Assembly: GCF_003991205.1 (NCBI RefSeq)
Contig: NZ_RXOZ01000031.1
Span: forward strand, 248,001-312,000
Reading direction: 5' to 3'
Length of the DNA: 64,000 nt
From: Georgenia sp. SYP-B2076
Lineage (GTDB): Bacteria; Actinomycetota; Actinomycetes; Actinomycetales; Actinomycetaceae
Part shown: piece by piece, positions 27,425 through 36,433 of the stretch
How the letters are laid out: each line of letters begins with the position of its first letter
How positions within the stretch are numbered: the stretch's first letter is position 1
The notes under the pieces: model-generated
Database searches by the model: none
Seen by the model: only the letters and a program-made list of their open reading frames with translations
Told to the model about the DNA's origin: nothing
Made by a program: the position numbers and the translations under genes

Positions 27425-28321
27425 TCACCACGCCCGCTCGGGGTAGTCGCTGTGCGTCACCTTGACGTCGAAGTTGCGCACCTCGGCGACGTAGGCGGCC
27501 AGGTGCTCGGCCATCCGGTCGAACATGGCCAGGCCCTTCTCCTTGGTGGCCCGGAACGGGTTCCCGATGGTCGCGGTGTCGGAGTACTCGTGGTGGTCCA
27601 TCGGCACCCAGATGTTCTCCGACTCCCGGAACTTCACCGTCCCGGTGCCGTCGATCTTCGAGAAGGCCGATCCCATGTACGCCGGCGCGTGCGCGCGGTC
27701 CTCCACGGCGCGGTCCATGTGCACCAGGCCGTCCGCGGTGGCCATGAGGCACGAGGTCTCCAGCTCGCTCGAGTGCCAGCCCGGGGTCTCCTCCGGCGGG
27801 TTCTCGAACAGGTCCTGCACGACGACGGCCTCCCGCTCCGTGGGCGTCTTGTAGAAGGAGATGAACGCGCCCGTCTCGTAGTGCACCGTGCGCATGATCT
27901 CGTCGATCGGCTTGGTGTTCGAGCCGTGGTGGCTCACGAAGATGATCTTCGGGACCCCGTGGTAGATGAGGCTGCGGGCGACGTCGTGCAGGACCCGCCG
28001 GTAGGTCTCGGCCCGGAGCGTGATCGTCCCCGCGCCCTCCTCGTTGCGGCCCATGTGGTGCGGGGAGTACCCGAACGGCTCGAGCGGGGTGAAGAGCACG
28101 TCGGCGGCCGCGGCGGCCCGCTCGACGACCTCCATGGTGACGTAGCTGTCGGTGCCGAGCGGGATGTGGGCGCCGTGCTTCTCGGTGCTTCCCATGGGCA
28201 CGAGCACGACGTCCTGGCCGGGCTCCTTGAGCCGCTCCGCCACCTCGGCGAAGGACATGCCGAGGATGTTGTGCTTGCGGTCGCGGTTGGCGTCGGTCGT
28301 CGCGTAGTCCTTGACGGTCAT
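27425..28321 (-). CDS. Creatininase-family amidohydrolase
   Basis: A 298-residue creatininase-fold metal hydrolase. Metal ligands are in VPMGSTEKHGAHIPLGTDSY (Glu, His, Asp), KIIFVSHHGSN (His) and GWHSSELETSCLM (Glu). The family opens cyclic amides or formamides (creatinine, FAPy) and includes a hydrolase of a ring-opened inositol derivative, so a role in ring opening of a cyclic substrate fits the cluster. It is first after the LacI gene and starts at ATG 28321, 26 bases past the LacI stop, so it is probably cotranscribed with it and with the aldolase. Confidence 0.88.
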   Translation of the reverse strand: MTVKDYATTDANRDRKHNILGMSFAEVAERLKEPGQDVVLVPMGSTEKHGAHIPLGTDSYVTMEVVERAAAAADVLFTPLEPFGYSPHHMGRNEEGAGTITLRAETYRRVLHDVARSLIYHGVPKIIFVSHHGSNTKPIDEIMRTVHYETGAFISFYKTPTEREAVVVQDLFENPPEETPGWHSSELETSCLMATADGLVHMDRAVEDRAHAPAYMGSAFSKIDGTGTVKFRESENIWVPMDHHEYSDTATIGNPFRATKEKGLAMFDRMAEHLAAYVAEVRNFDVKVTHSDYPERAW

Positions 28322-28347
28322 CGTGTCTCCTCGTTGCTGTGCGCCGT

Positions 28348-29385
28348 CTACGTCGACGGCGCGTCTGGGTCTTTCGCTGTTCGTGTCTGCCGGCTCGCGC
28401 CGCAGCTCTCGCGGACGATCAGTCGCGTTCTGACCCGGACCTCCCTCGGACCGGGCTGCCCGTTCAGGCGCTGGAGGAGGAGCAGCATCGCGCGCACCCC
28501 CAGCTCCCGGGCGGATACCGACACGGTCGTCAGGGCCGGCCGGACATATGTGGACATCGGCACGTCGTCGAAGCCGACCAGGGCGACGTCCTGCGGCACG
28601 CGCAGGCCGAGGTCGGACAGAGCCGCCAGCGCACCGAGCGCCATGCGGTCGTTGGAGGCGAAGATCGCCGTCGGGGTTTCGGGAGCCTGGAGCAGCCGCC
28701 GGGCCGCGGCATATCCGCCCGCCTCGGTGAAGTCGCCGAGCTCGACGAGCCCGGGGCCGTGCCCCGACGCCTCCAGGGCCTCGTGGTAGCCGCGGCGGCG
28801 CTCCGAGGCGGTGGACGACGTCTCGCTGCCGGCGATGAGCCCCACGCGGGTGTGGCCGAGCCCGAGCAGGTGCTCCGTCATCTCCCTGGCCGCCCCCACG
28901 TTGTCCACGCGGACGGTGGGGAATGCGCTGGAGGGGCGGCCGACGAAGACGGCGGAGGCGCCGTAGCCGGCCAGGTCCGCCTCGGCGAAGGCGACCTCCT
29001 CGCCGCCGCCGATGACCGCGAGCCCGCTGACCCGCTTGTCCAGCAGCGCCTCGACGTAGGCGCGCGCCTTGTCGGGGTCGCGGTCCGTGCTGCAGAACAC
29101 GGCCTGGTAGCCGTGCTCGCCCGCGACGTCCTCGATCCCGCGGGCGACCTCCGGGTAGTAGGCGTTGGCGATGTCCGGGACCACCACGCCGATGAGCCGG
29201 CTGTTCTTCTGGGTCAGCCCCCGGGCGAGGCCGTTGGGCCGGTAGCCCAGCTGCTCGACGGCGGCCATCACGCGGGCCCGCGTCGCGGCCCCCACCGGGT
29301 AGGTGCTGCCGGGGCCGGTGACGCGGGAGACGGTGGCGACGGAGACGCCGGCCGCCGCAGCGACGTCGCGGATGGTGACGGACAA
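28348..29385 (-). CDS. LacI-family transcriptional regulator
   Basis: A 345-residue LacI/GalR regulator. The N-terminal HTH is VTIRDVAAAAGVSVATVSRV with the hinge region ending EQLGYRPNGLARGL; the loop in between (GPGSTYPVGAAT) is longer than usual. The effector domain follows from RLIGVVVPDIANAYYPEVAR to PQDVALVGFDDVPMSTYVRP. The start is TTG 29385, with GAAGGG upstream. A 16-bp palindrome lies 14 bases upstream of the start, and a near-identical one before the importer operon, so it probably represses both units until a pathway intermediate binds. Confidence 0.92.
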   Translation of the reverse strand: MSVTIRDVAAAAGVSVATVSRVTGPGSTYPVGAATRARVMAAVEQLGYRPNGLARGLTQKNSRLIGVVVPDIANAYYPEVARGIEDVAGEHGYQAVFCSTDRDPDKARAYVEALLDKRVSGLAVIGGGEEVAFAEADLAGYGASAVFVGRPSSAFPTVRVDNVGAAREMTEHLLGLGHTRVGLIAGSETSSTASERRRGYHEALEASGHGPGLVELGDFTEAGGYAAARRLLQAPETPTAIFASNDRMALGALAALSDLGLRVPQDVALVGFDDVPMSTYVRPALTTVSVSARELGVRAMLLLLQRLNGQPGPREVRVRTRLIVRESCGASRQTRTAKDPDAPST

Positions 29386-29398
29386 TGCCAGCCCTTCG

Positions 29399-29414
29399 TA
29401 GTAACCGGTTTCTA
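29399..29414. promoter_or_regulatory. Candidate LacI operator upstream of the LacI gene
   Basis: TAGTAACCGGTTTCTA is a near-palindrome centred on the CpG-like CCGG core common in LacI operators (AACCGGTT). Its reverse complement matches 33706-33721 at 15 of 16 positions. Placement just before the regulator suggests autoregulation. Confidence 0.7.
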
Positions 29415-29463
29415 TCAACGTAGTGGCGGCTCCTGGGCCTGTCAACGGGAACACGGACGCCCC

Positions 29464-30816
29464 TTACCTGCCGGCGCCGCGGGCGGGGACGGCGGCCGCA
29501 GGCATGCCGCCACCCGGCACACCACCGGTGCCCGCCCGGCCCGGCAGCGCCTCCGCGAAGAGATCGGGTGCGCCGAGGGGGCCGGACTTCAGCAGCAGCC
29601 AGAGCGGGTCCGGCCCGGCGGTGCGGGCCCACGAGACTCCGGGGGCCACCTCGCGGCCGATGACGACGTGGTCGACGCCGCACCGGCCCACCACGGCGCC
29701 GGAGGTCTCGCCCCCGGCGACGACGAGCGCGCGGACGCCGAGAGACACCAGACCGGCCGCGATCTCCGCGAGCGCGGTCTCCACGAGGCGCGCGGCCCGC
29801 TCGGCGCCGAGCGCCTGCTGCTCCGCCCGGACCGCCTCGGGCGGGGCGGTCGCGCTGACGAGCACCGGGCCGGTGGGCAGGTGACGCCGGGCGAAGGCGA
29901 GCGCCTCGGCGACGACGTCGTCGCCCCGGGCGATCGCGCCGGGGACGACCCGGAACGTCGGGCGCAGGCGGGAGAACCGCCGCACCTGCTCCAAGGTGGC
30001 CTCGGTGCCGCTGCCGGAGACGACGGCCGCGGGCAGGCCGGCGGGGGGTTCGCCGGCTCCAAGAGCCGGCGGCAGGTGCCCGACCAGCGCGGCGGCGAGT
30101 CCCGCCGCCCCGGTCACCAGCGGGTGGCCACGGGCGGCGGCGCCGAGGACGGCCAGGTCGCGGTCGTCGACGGCGTCCGCGACGGCGTACCGCACGCCCG
30201 CCCGACCCATGGCGGCGAGCGCGCCCGCCACCGCCGCCTCTCCCCCGGCGGTGACCTGCCGCGGCAGGAGGCCCACCACGGCGGCGGTCTGCCGGGAGAG
30301 CAGGCGCACGAGGTCGGAGTCGGTCTTCGGGGTGAGGGGGTGGCGTCCGGCCGGCGACTCCGCGACGAGGCGGTCGCCGACGAAGAGATGTCCCTGGTAC
30401 ACCGTCCGCCCGTAGCCGGGCACCGCCGGGCAGGCGAGCACGGGCGCCACGGGGCCGGGCGAGTGCGCCAGCCCGGTCTCGTCGTAGAGGGCGTCCATCA
30501 CCGGGCCGATGTTCCCGGCGTCGGTCGAGTCGAAGGTGGAGCTGTACTTGAAGAACAGCTGCCGCGCGCCCCGCGCGCGCAGCCACCGGGCGGCGGCGAG
30601 CGCCTGTGCCACGGCCACGTCGGGCGGCACGGAGCGGGTCTTGAGCGCGACGACGACCGCTCCGCCGTCGGGCTGCGGCGCGCCGGCGGCCTCGTCCGCC
30701 GGGACGCCGAAGTGGAGGTTCACCGCCGCACCGCGCTCGCGCAGCACGCCCGCGACGTCCACGGCACCCGTGTAGTCGTCGGCGATGACGCCCAGCGCCG
30801 CGCTCGTGGCCTCCAT
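29464..30816 (-). CDS. otnK: DUF1537 four-carbon acid sugar kinase, OtnK-like
   Basis: A 450-residue two-domain DUF1537 kinase. N-terminal substrate domain: LGVIADDYTGAVDVAGVLRE and KYSSTFDSTDAGNIGPVMDA; the S-T-F-D-S-T-x2-G-N-I-G-P-V form is that of 3-oxo-tetronate kinases (OtnK). The C-terminal nucleotide domain has VVSGSGTEATLEQV and VVAGGETSGAVVGRCGV, ending LLLKSGPLGAPDLFAEAL. OtnK makes 3-oxo-tetronate 4-phosphate, which OtnC decarboxylates. The ~25-residue Gly/Ala/Pro tail is extra. It ends the importer operon. Confidence 0.87.
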   Translation of the reverse strand: MEATSAALGVIADDYTGAVDVAGVLRERGAAVNLHFGVPADEAAGAPQPDGGAVVVALKTRSVPPDVAVAQALAAARWLRARGARQLFFKYSSTFDSTDAGNIGPVMDALYDETGLAHSPGPVAPVLACPAVPGYGRTVYQGHLFVGDRLVAESPAGRHPLTPKTDSDLVRLLSRQTAAVVGLLPRQVTAGGEAAVAGALAAMGRAGVRYAVADAVDDRDLAVLGAAARGHPLVTGAAGLAAALVGHLPPALGAGEPPAGLPAAVVSGSGTEATLEQVRRFSRLRPTFRVVPGAIARGDDVVAEALAFARRHLPTGPVLVSATAPPEAVRAEQQALGAERAARLVETALAEIAAGLVSLGVRALVVAGGETSGAVVGRCGVDHVVIGREVAPGVSWARTAGPDPLWLLLKSGPLGAPDLFAEALPGRAGTGGVPGGGMPAAAVPARGAGR

Positions 30817-30842
30817 GCCCCTACCTCCCTCCGGGCTCGCCG

Positions 30843-31904
30843 CTAGCGGCCGTCGGCCTTGCCCAGCTCCTTCACCGCCGCGGTGATCGGCTTGCGGTCG
30901 ACGAGCGTGCCCAGGTCGGGCTCCTCCCCCTTGCGCAGCGTGCCGAGCTCACCCATCCGCTTCACCGTGTAGTCCAGGCGGTTCTGCTCCAGCCCCTCGT
31001 TCTTCGGGAAGGCCTGGATCTCGGTCATGTAGACGCCCCACGCCTGGTCGATGACCGCCGCGTCGAAGCCGGTGGCCTTGGCGATGATGGGCACGACCTT
31101 CGCCTTGTCGTCGTACATCGTGCGGTGCGCCTTCGTCACGGCCTGGAGGAACTTCTGGGCGGTGTCCTGGTTGCCCTTCAGCCACTTGTCGGAGACGAAG
31201 TACACGCCGTAGTAGTAGTCCGGCTCGACCTTGTAGAGGTTGACGAGCGCATGGAGGCTGGGATCCTGCTGCTCCGCCGCGATGGCCTGCTCCGGGTGAA
31301 GGATGGCCGAGTCGATGCGGCCCTGGAGCAGCGCGGAGATGTAGGCGTCGGCGTTGGTGGGGATGTAGCTGACGTCCTGCTGGGTCATCCCCGCGCTCTC
31401 GAGGACCATCCGGGTCATGACCTCCCGGAACGCCCCGATCTCCTGGACGCCGAGGTTCTTCCCGCGCAGGTCCTCGACGGACTTGACGCTCTCGGGCGTG
31501 ACCATCTCGACCTCGAGGCGGTCCGTGTAGCTGCCGATGATGCGGACGTCCCCGCCGCCTGCGGCGGCGTTGATGACCGGCTCGATGCTGGCGCCGCCGA
31601 CCTGCAGGTTCCCGCTGACCACCCCCGTGGTCACCGACGTCCCCGACTTGAGGTTGGTCACGTCGACCTTGAGGCCGACGTCCTTGAAGTACCCCAGCTC
31701 GTCGGCGACGACGATGTCGGCGTTCGCGAAGCTGGTCACTGAGGTGGGCAGCCCCACCTTGACGGTCCCCCCGCCGCCCGCCGACGCGGACCCCCCGCCG
31801 GTGGACCCGCCCGGGCTCGCGCCGCCGCCGCACGCCGCGGCCGTCAGGCTCAGCGTGACGACCGCCACCGCCCCCGCCAGACGTCGCCTTGTCCTCGTGG
31901 TCAT
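30843..31904 (-). CDS. NMT1/SsuA-type ABC transporter substrate-binding lipoprotein
   Basis: A 353-residue lipoprotein: signal with basic MTTRTRRRLAG, hydrophobic core and lipobox TAAAC, then a Gly/Ser-rich linker and an NMT1/SsuA fold (VTSFANADIVVADELGYFKD; VEDLRGKNLGVQEIGAFREV; YIPTNADAYISALLQGRIDS). The family binds sulfonates, nitrate, thiamine precursors, aromatic acids and similar anions, not usually sugars, which hints at an acidic or N-containing substrate. It is followed after 26 bases by the kinase gene. Confidence 0.88.
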   Translation of the reverse strand: MTTRTRRRLAGAVAVVTLSLTAAACGGGASPGGSTGGGSASAGGGGTVKVGLPTSVTSFANADIVVADELGYFKDVGLKVDVTNLKSGTSVTTGVVSGNLQVGGASIEPVINAAAGGGDVRIIGSYTDRLEVEMVTPESVKSVEDLRGKNLGVQEIGAFREVMTRMVLESAGMTQQDVSYIPTNADAYISALLQGRIDSAILHPEQAIAAEQQDPSLHALVNLYKVEPDYYYGVYFVSDKWLKGNQDTAQKFLQAVTKAHRTMYDDKAKVVPIIAKATGFDAAVIDQAWGVYMTEIQAFPKNEGLEQNRLDYTVKRMGELGTLRKGEEPDLGTLVDRKPITAAVKELGKADGR

Positions 31905-31956
31905 GTCTCACCCTTCCTGTGGCAGTGATCAGGGCACTGGCAGTGGTCCGGGCACG

Positions 31957-32805
31957 TCAGCGCCCGCGGCGCCACGGCGCGACGGCCTTCTCCACCCCGG
32001 CGAGGATGGAGGTGAGGATGACGCCGATGACGGAGAGCAGCACGATCGGCACGAACATCCGGTCGGTCTGGAACGTGTTTGCGTTGGTGACGATGAGGTT
32101 GCCCAGCCCGGAGATCGCCGTGAAGAACTCCGCCACGATGACTCCGACGAGGCCACGCCCGATCGCCAGGCGCAGCCCCGTGAAGATGTAGGGCAGCGCC
32201 GAGGGCATCAGCAGGTCGCGCCACACCCGCCGCTCGGGCGAGCAGAACGACTGCGTCACCTCGATCAGCTCCTGGTCGACCTCCTGGACGCCCCGGATGG
32301 TGTTGATCAGGACGGGGAAGATCACGAAGAACGTGACCACCACCGTCTTCGCCGTGGCACCGAACCCGAACCAGACGACGACCAGCGGGATCAGCGCGAC
32401 GGTCGGGGTCGCATACAGGGCGTTCACCGGGACCTCGATGATCGCCCCGAACGTCTCGCTACGACCGGCCAGGAGGCCGAGGAGGATCCCGAGGATCGAC
32501 CCGATCACGGTGCCGATCGCGAGCACGATCAGCGTCTGGACGAGCGCCTGGCCCAGGGTCCCGTCCCGCACCATCGCGACGAACGCCCGGGCGATGGCGG
32601 TCGGGTACGTGAAGATGACCGGGTTGACGGTGCGGCCGTAGATCTCCCAGGCGACGAGGATGACGATCGTGGAGGCCGTGCGGATCATGCGCTTCTGGCT
32701 CGGGGTCCGGGTGCGCGTCTTCCGGTGCCCGCGCATGCGGCCGGTGGTGGTCGGTGGGGTCAGCCGGGCCGGCTCCTGGAACATCTCGCGTGCGGGGTCG
32801 CTCAT
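31957..32805 (-). CDS. ABC transporter permease (SsuC/TauC type)
   Basis: A 282-residue permease with about six membrane segments beginning ASTIVILVAWEIYGRTVNPV; the coupling (EAA-like) region is ELIEVTQSFCSPERRVWRDL with LMPSALPYIFTGLRLAIG. An Arg/Lys-rich cytosolic N-terminus of ~40 residues precedes the first helix. It overlaps the ATPase stop by ATGA and precedes the binding protein by 52 bases. Confidence 0.9.
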   Translation of the reverse strand: MSDPAREMFQEPARLTPPTTTGRMRGHRKTRTRTPSQKRMIRTASTIVILVAWEIYGRTVNPVIFTYPTAIARAFVAMVRDGTLGQALVQTLIVLAIGTVIGSILGILLGLLAGRSETFGAIIEVPVNALYATPTVALIPLVVVWFGFGATAKTVVVTFFVIFPVLINTIRGVQEVDQELIEVTQSFCSPERRVWRDLLMPSALPYIFTGLRLAIGRGLVGVIVAEFFTAISGLGNLIVTNANTFQTDRMFVPIVLLSVIGVILTSILAGVEKAVAPWRRGR

Positions 32806-33596
32806 GCTGCTGACTCCTGACTGCTCCCGGACGGGGCCCGCGCCGCTTCCGGCCCCTGGAGGCTGTCCCAGAGTTGGTTCCGGAGCGGAAGGTACGCCGG
32901 GTGGCTCCGGATGCCGGCGAGCTGCCGGGGCCGCTCGATCGGCACGCGCACGTCGAGCACGATGCGCGCGGGCGGCCCGGTGAGAACGACGATGCGGTCG
33001 GACATGATGATCGCCTCGTCCAGGTCGTGGGTGACGAGGAGGGCGTTCATCCTGGTCTGGCGCTCCCAGAGGCCCAGGACCTCGTACTGCATCGTCTCGC
33101 GGGTGATGGCGTCGACCGCGCTCAGCGGCTCGTCGAGCAGCATCAGCTCCGGCTCCAGGCACAGAGCCCGGGCGATCCCGACGCGTTGCTTCATCCCGCC
33201 CGAGAGCTGGTAGGGGTACTTCTTGCGCGCGTCCTCGAGCTTCATGATGCCCAGGAGACGGTCGATGTTGCCGTCGTCGTCCGTGCGTCCCTGGACGTCC
33301 AGCCCGTAGGCCACGTTCTGCTCGACGGTCTTCCACGGGAAGAGCCCGAAGTGCTGGAAGACCATCGCGACGCGCGGGTCGGGGGCGTTGAGGGGCTGCC
33401 CGTGGAGGAGGATCCTCCCGGTTGCCTCGGGGAGGAGCCCCCCGATCGCACGCAGCAGCGTCGTCTTGCCGCAGCCCGAGGTGCCGATGATGCTGACGAA
33501 CTCTCCGTCCGCGAAGTCGAGCGACATGTGGTCGAGGATCACGGACTGCTTGAACCGCACATTCACGTCTTCTACGACGAGGCTGGGAACAGTCAA
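32802..33596 (-). CDS. ABC transporter ATP-binding protein (SsuB/TauB type)
   Basis: A 264-residue ATPase: Walker A GTSGCGKTT, Q-loop MVFQHFGLFPWKTVEQNV, signature LSGGMKQRVGIARAL, Walker B LMLLDEPLSAVD, H-loop LLVTHDLDEAI. The start is TTG 33596, with AAGGAG six bases upstream. First gene of the importer-kinase operon, with the candidate LacI operator about 110 bases upstream. Confidence 0.92.
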   Translation of the reverse strand: MTVPSLVVEDVNVRFKQSVILDHMSLDFADGEFVSIIGTSGCGKTTLLRAIGGLLPEATGRILLHGQPLNAPDPRVAMVFQHFGLFPWKTVEQNVAYGLDVQGRTDDDGNIDRLLGIMKLEDARKKYPYQLSGGMKQRVGIARALCLEPELMLLDEPLSAVDAITRETMQYEVLGLWERQTRMNALLVTHDLDEAIIMSDRIVVLTGPPARIVLDVRVPIERPRQLAGIRSHPAYLPLRNQLWDSLQGPEAARAPSGSSQESAA

Positions 33597-33705
33597 GGCT
33601 CACTCCTTGGCGTCGCGTGTGCTGAACATCTGCGTTCAGCCCGACAGCCCGGACGCTTTCGCCCCGATCGTGGGACCGCCCGCGTCCAGCACGGCCGCCC
33701 CGGCT

Positions 33706-33721
33706 TAGAAACCGGTTACTG
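33706..33721. promoter_or_regulatory. Candidate LacI operator of the importer-kinase operon
   Basis: TAGAAACCGGTTACTG matches the reverse complement of the site before the LacI gene at 15 of 16 bases. The remaining part of the 33597-33951 gap holds the presumed promoter and the 16-bp repeat at 33901 but no gene. Confidence 0.7.
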
Positions 33722-33900
33722 CGCCGTTCCCCCTACGGTACCCGCGCGCATTCCGATGTCAAGAGCGGGGGCGCCGACGATGTCCGTCCCGGGACTGGCT
33801 CACGCCGCCCAAGCGGCACCGGCAGGTGGGGCGGTGCACCGGCAGGTCAGGCGGCGCTCCGGCACGCCTGGCCGGGCCACGCGGCCCGTCCGAGCCGGTG

Positions 33901-33916
33901 GTGTCAGGACTTGACC
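33901..33916. repeat. 16-bp direct repeat, right boundary of the catabolic cluster
   Basis: Exact copy of the sequence at 24305-24320. It lies between the promoter region of the importer operon and the end of the TSUP permease gene. Confidence 0.5.
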
Positions 33917-33951
33917 TGTGACGGGGGTGGGCGTGGTCACGGGGCCGGGGG

Positions 33952-34788
33952 TCAGAGGATCAGGTACGTCGCCGAGACGAGGGTCAGGACCACCACGGCG
34001 CGCTCGAAGAGCTTCTGGTTGATGTGGCGCACCAGCCGGCCGCCCACGAGCGCGCCGAGGACGACGAGCGGCGCGAGCACCAGGTCGAGCAGCAGCGACT
34101 GCGCGGTGATCAGCCCGAGCGAGACCGAGAACGGCGTCTTGGCGAGGTTGACCGCGAGGAAGAACCACGCCGACGTGCCCAGGAAGCGGTGCATGGAGAA
34201 GTTGCCGGCGAGGAAGTACATCGACATCACCGGGCCCGCGGAGTTGGCGACCATGGTGGTGAAGCCGCCCAGGACGCCGTACGTCCCGCTCTCCGCCCGC
34301 CTGCGCCACGGACGCCGGCCCCCCGGTGCGGCCCCGGCCGCACCGGGCCCGTCCGGCGGGGTGAGCTGCGCCGGTGTGCGGCGCCGGCCACGCCCGCTCG
34401 CGCGCGGCACCGCGGCCCACCGGCGCAGGACGGTGAGGGCGATCATCGCCACCAGGATGACGCCGATCACGCGCCGCACGGACGCGTCGTCGACCAGGCG
34501 CAGGAACACCGTGCCGGCGAGGACGCCGACGAGCACCGCGGGCGCGAGCCTGCGCAGGACGCCCCAGTCGGCGTGGGCGTGGTGGGTCCGCACGGCGAAG
34601 AGGTCGCCGAGGATGAGCAGGAGCAGCAGGGCGCCGGTCGAGGCCTTGGCCGGGAGCACCGCCGCGAAGAGGGCGACGGAGATGGTTCCGGCGCCGGGCA
34701 GCGCCGTCTTCGCCGCGCCCACGAGCGCGGCGGCGAGGGCGAGCAGGGTCCAGTCGAGGGTGGAGAGGTCAGGCACGCGCCCGAGCAT
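33952..34788 (-). CDS. TSUP (TauE/SafE) family permease
   Basis: A 278-residue membrane protein with about eight hydrophobic segments in two repeats: DWTLLALAAALVGAAKTALP and GALLLLLILGDLFAVRTHHA in the first half, YGVLGGFTTMVANSAGPVMS in the second, the TauE/SafE pattern. Members export sulfite, sulfonates or organic acids. A charged Arg/Pro loop (about residues 85-125) separates the halves. It precedes the catabolic cluster on the same strand, but the ~350-base gap suggests separate transcription. Confidence 0.85.
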   Translation of the reverse strand: MLGRVPDLSTLDWTLLALAAALVGAAKTALPGAGTISVALFAAVLPAKASTGALLLLLILGDLFAVRTHHAHADWGVLRRLAPAVLVGVLAGTVFLRLVDDASVRRVIGVILVAMIALTVLRRWAAVPRASGRGRRRTPAQLTPPDGPGAAGAAPGGRRPWRRRAESGTYGVLGGFTTMVANSAGPVMSMYFLAGNFSMHRFLGTSAWFFLAVNLAKTPFSVSLGLITAQSLLLDLVLAPLVVLGALVGGRLVRHINQKLFERAVVVLTLVSATYLIL

Positions 34789-34882
34789 CCCACCCCGCGG
34801 CGCCGCGGACGGTCGTCGTCCGCGGCGCCGTGGGGCGGGGAGCGTGCGCTGAGGCCAGGGCGCGTGCCCGGGGGCGCGGTCC

Positions 34883-36337
34883 CTAGATGTCGATCCCCTC
34901 GAGGAGCTCGGTGACCAGGGCCGAGACGGCGGAGCGCTCCGAGCGGGTCAGGGTCACGTGGGCGAAGAGCTCCTTGCCCTTGAGCGCCTCGACGACGGCG
35001 GCGACGCCGTCGTAGCGGCCCACCCGGAGGTTGTCGCGCTGGGCGACGTCGTGGGTGAGGATCACCCGGGAGTTCTGCCCGATCCGCGAGAGCACCGTCA
35101 GGAGCACGTTGCGCTCGAGGGACTGCGCCTCGTCGACGATCACGAAGGCGTCGTGCAGGGAGCGCCCGCGGATGTGCGTGAGGGGCAGCACCTCCAGCAG
35201 GCCCCGCGCCATGACCTCCTCCAGCACCTCCTGCGCCACGACCGCACCGAGGGTGTCGAAGACGGCCTCGGCCCAGGGGTTCATCTTCTCGGCCTGGTCG
35301 CCCGGCAGGTAGCCGAGCTCCTGACCGCCCACGGCGTACAGCGGGCGGAACACGATGACCTTGCGGTGCTCACGGCGCTCCATGACGGCCTCGAGGCCCG
35401 CGCACAGGGCTAGCGCGGACTTGCCCGTGCCGGCGCGCCCGCCGAGGGAGACGATCCCGATCTCCGGGTTGAGCAGGTGCTCGATGGCCACCCGCTGCTC
35501 GGCGCTGCGGCCCCGGACCCCGAACACCTCCCGGTCGCCCCGCACCAGGCGCAGGCGGCCGTCCGCGGTGGTGCTCGCCAGCGCCGAGCCGCGCGTGGAG
35601 TGCAGCACCACACCCGTGTGGCAGGGCTCCTCCGCGAGGGTGCCCGGCGTGGTGAGCGCGGCGATGTCGAGGGACTCGTCGCCCCACAGCTGCGCCATCT
35701 CGGCCTCGGTGAGCTCCGCCGTCGTCATGCCCTTGTACCCGGAGTCCACGACCTGCTGGGCGCGGTACTCCTCGGCGAGCAGCCCGACGGCGGACGCCTT
35801 GACCCGCATGGGCAGGTCCTTGGACACGACGGTGACGTCGTGCCCCTCGGCCGCGAGGTTCGCGGCGACCGACAGGATCCGCGTGTCGTTGTCGCCCAGG
35901 CGCAGGCCGGTGGGCAGCACCTGGTCGGAGGAGTGGTTGAGCTCGACGCGCACCGTCCCGCCCTCGTCGCCCACCGGGACCGGGGAGTCCAGCCGGCCGT
36001 GCTCGATGCGCAGCGCGTCGAGCAGCCGCAGCGCGCTGCGGGCGAAGTAGCCGAGCTCGGGGTGGTGCCGCTTGGCCTCGAGCTCGGTGACGACCACCAC
36101 CGGCAGGACGACGTCGTGCTCGGCGAAGCGCAGGATCGCCTTGGGGTCCGAGAGGAGCACCGAGGTGTCCAGGACGTAGGTGCGCAGGGCCGTCCCTGTC
36201 GGTTCGGCCACGCCGATCTCGTCGGCGACGACGGCGCCGAGGTCGGTCGGCGGGCTGCCCGGCGTCGTCGGCACGTCGGTCGGACGGCCTGCGGAGGCTC
36301 GGGTCTGCTGGGCGCTGGGGATGCGGTTGACGCTCAC
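34883..36337 (-). CDS. PIN-PhoH ATPase (PhoH2 type)
   Basis: A 484-residue PIN-PhoH fusion. The PIN ribonuclease domain ([55 protein letters not shown]) carries acidic metal ligands; the PhoH ATPase domain has [18 protein letters not shown] (Walker A) and [18 protein letters not shown] (Walker B). PhoH2 proteins act as RNA helicases/RNases. The start is GTG 36337 with GGAGGGAG seven bases upstream; an in-frame ATG at 36379 lacks a ribosome site. A long leader with a strong hairpin lies upstream. Confidence 0.92.
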   Translation of the reverse strand: MSVNRIPSAQQTRASAGRPTDVPTTPGSPPTDLGAVVADEIGVAEPTGTALRTYVLDTSVLLSDPKAILRFAEHDVVLPVVVVTELEAKRHHPELGYFARSALRLLDALRIEHGRLDSPVPVGDEGGTVRVELNHSSDQVLPTGLRLGDNDTRILSVAANLAAEGHDVTVVSKDLPMRVKASAVGLLAEEYRAQQVVDSGYKGMTTAELTEAEMAQLWGDESLDIAALTTPGTLAEEPCHTGVVLHSTRGSALASTTADGRLRLVRGDREVFGVRGRSAEQRVAIEHLLNPEIGIVSLGGRAGTGKSALALCAGLEAVMERREHRKVIVFRPLYAVGGQELGYLPGDQAEKMNPWAEAVFDTLGAVVAQEVLEEVMARGLLEVLPLTHIRGRSLHDAFVIVDEAQSLERNVLLTVLSRIGQNSRVILTHDVAQRDNLRVGRYDGVAAVVEALKGKELFAHVTLTRSERSAVSALVTELLEGIDI

Positions 36338-36433
36338 GATGGGCTCCCTCCGGCGCCTGGGCGCCGAACTCAGCTGCATGGGGTCGTGGGACACAGGCAC
36401 GACCCTGGCGTGGTGTGGGCGGCAGGCCGGCCC

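Noticed and set aside
28322-30586. Apparent fusion of the creatininase with ~750 upstream residues
   Set aside because: The upstream part is antisense or out of frame to LacI and OtnK genes, which have clear motifs; the creatininase starts at ATG 28321.
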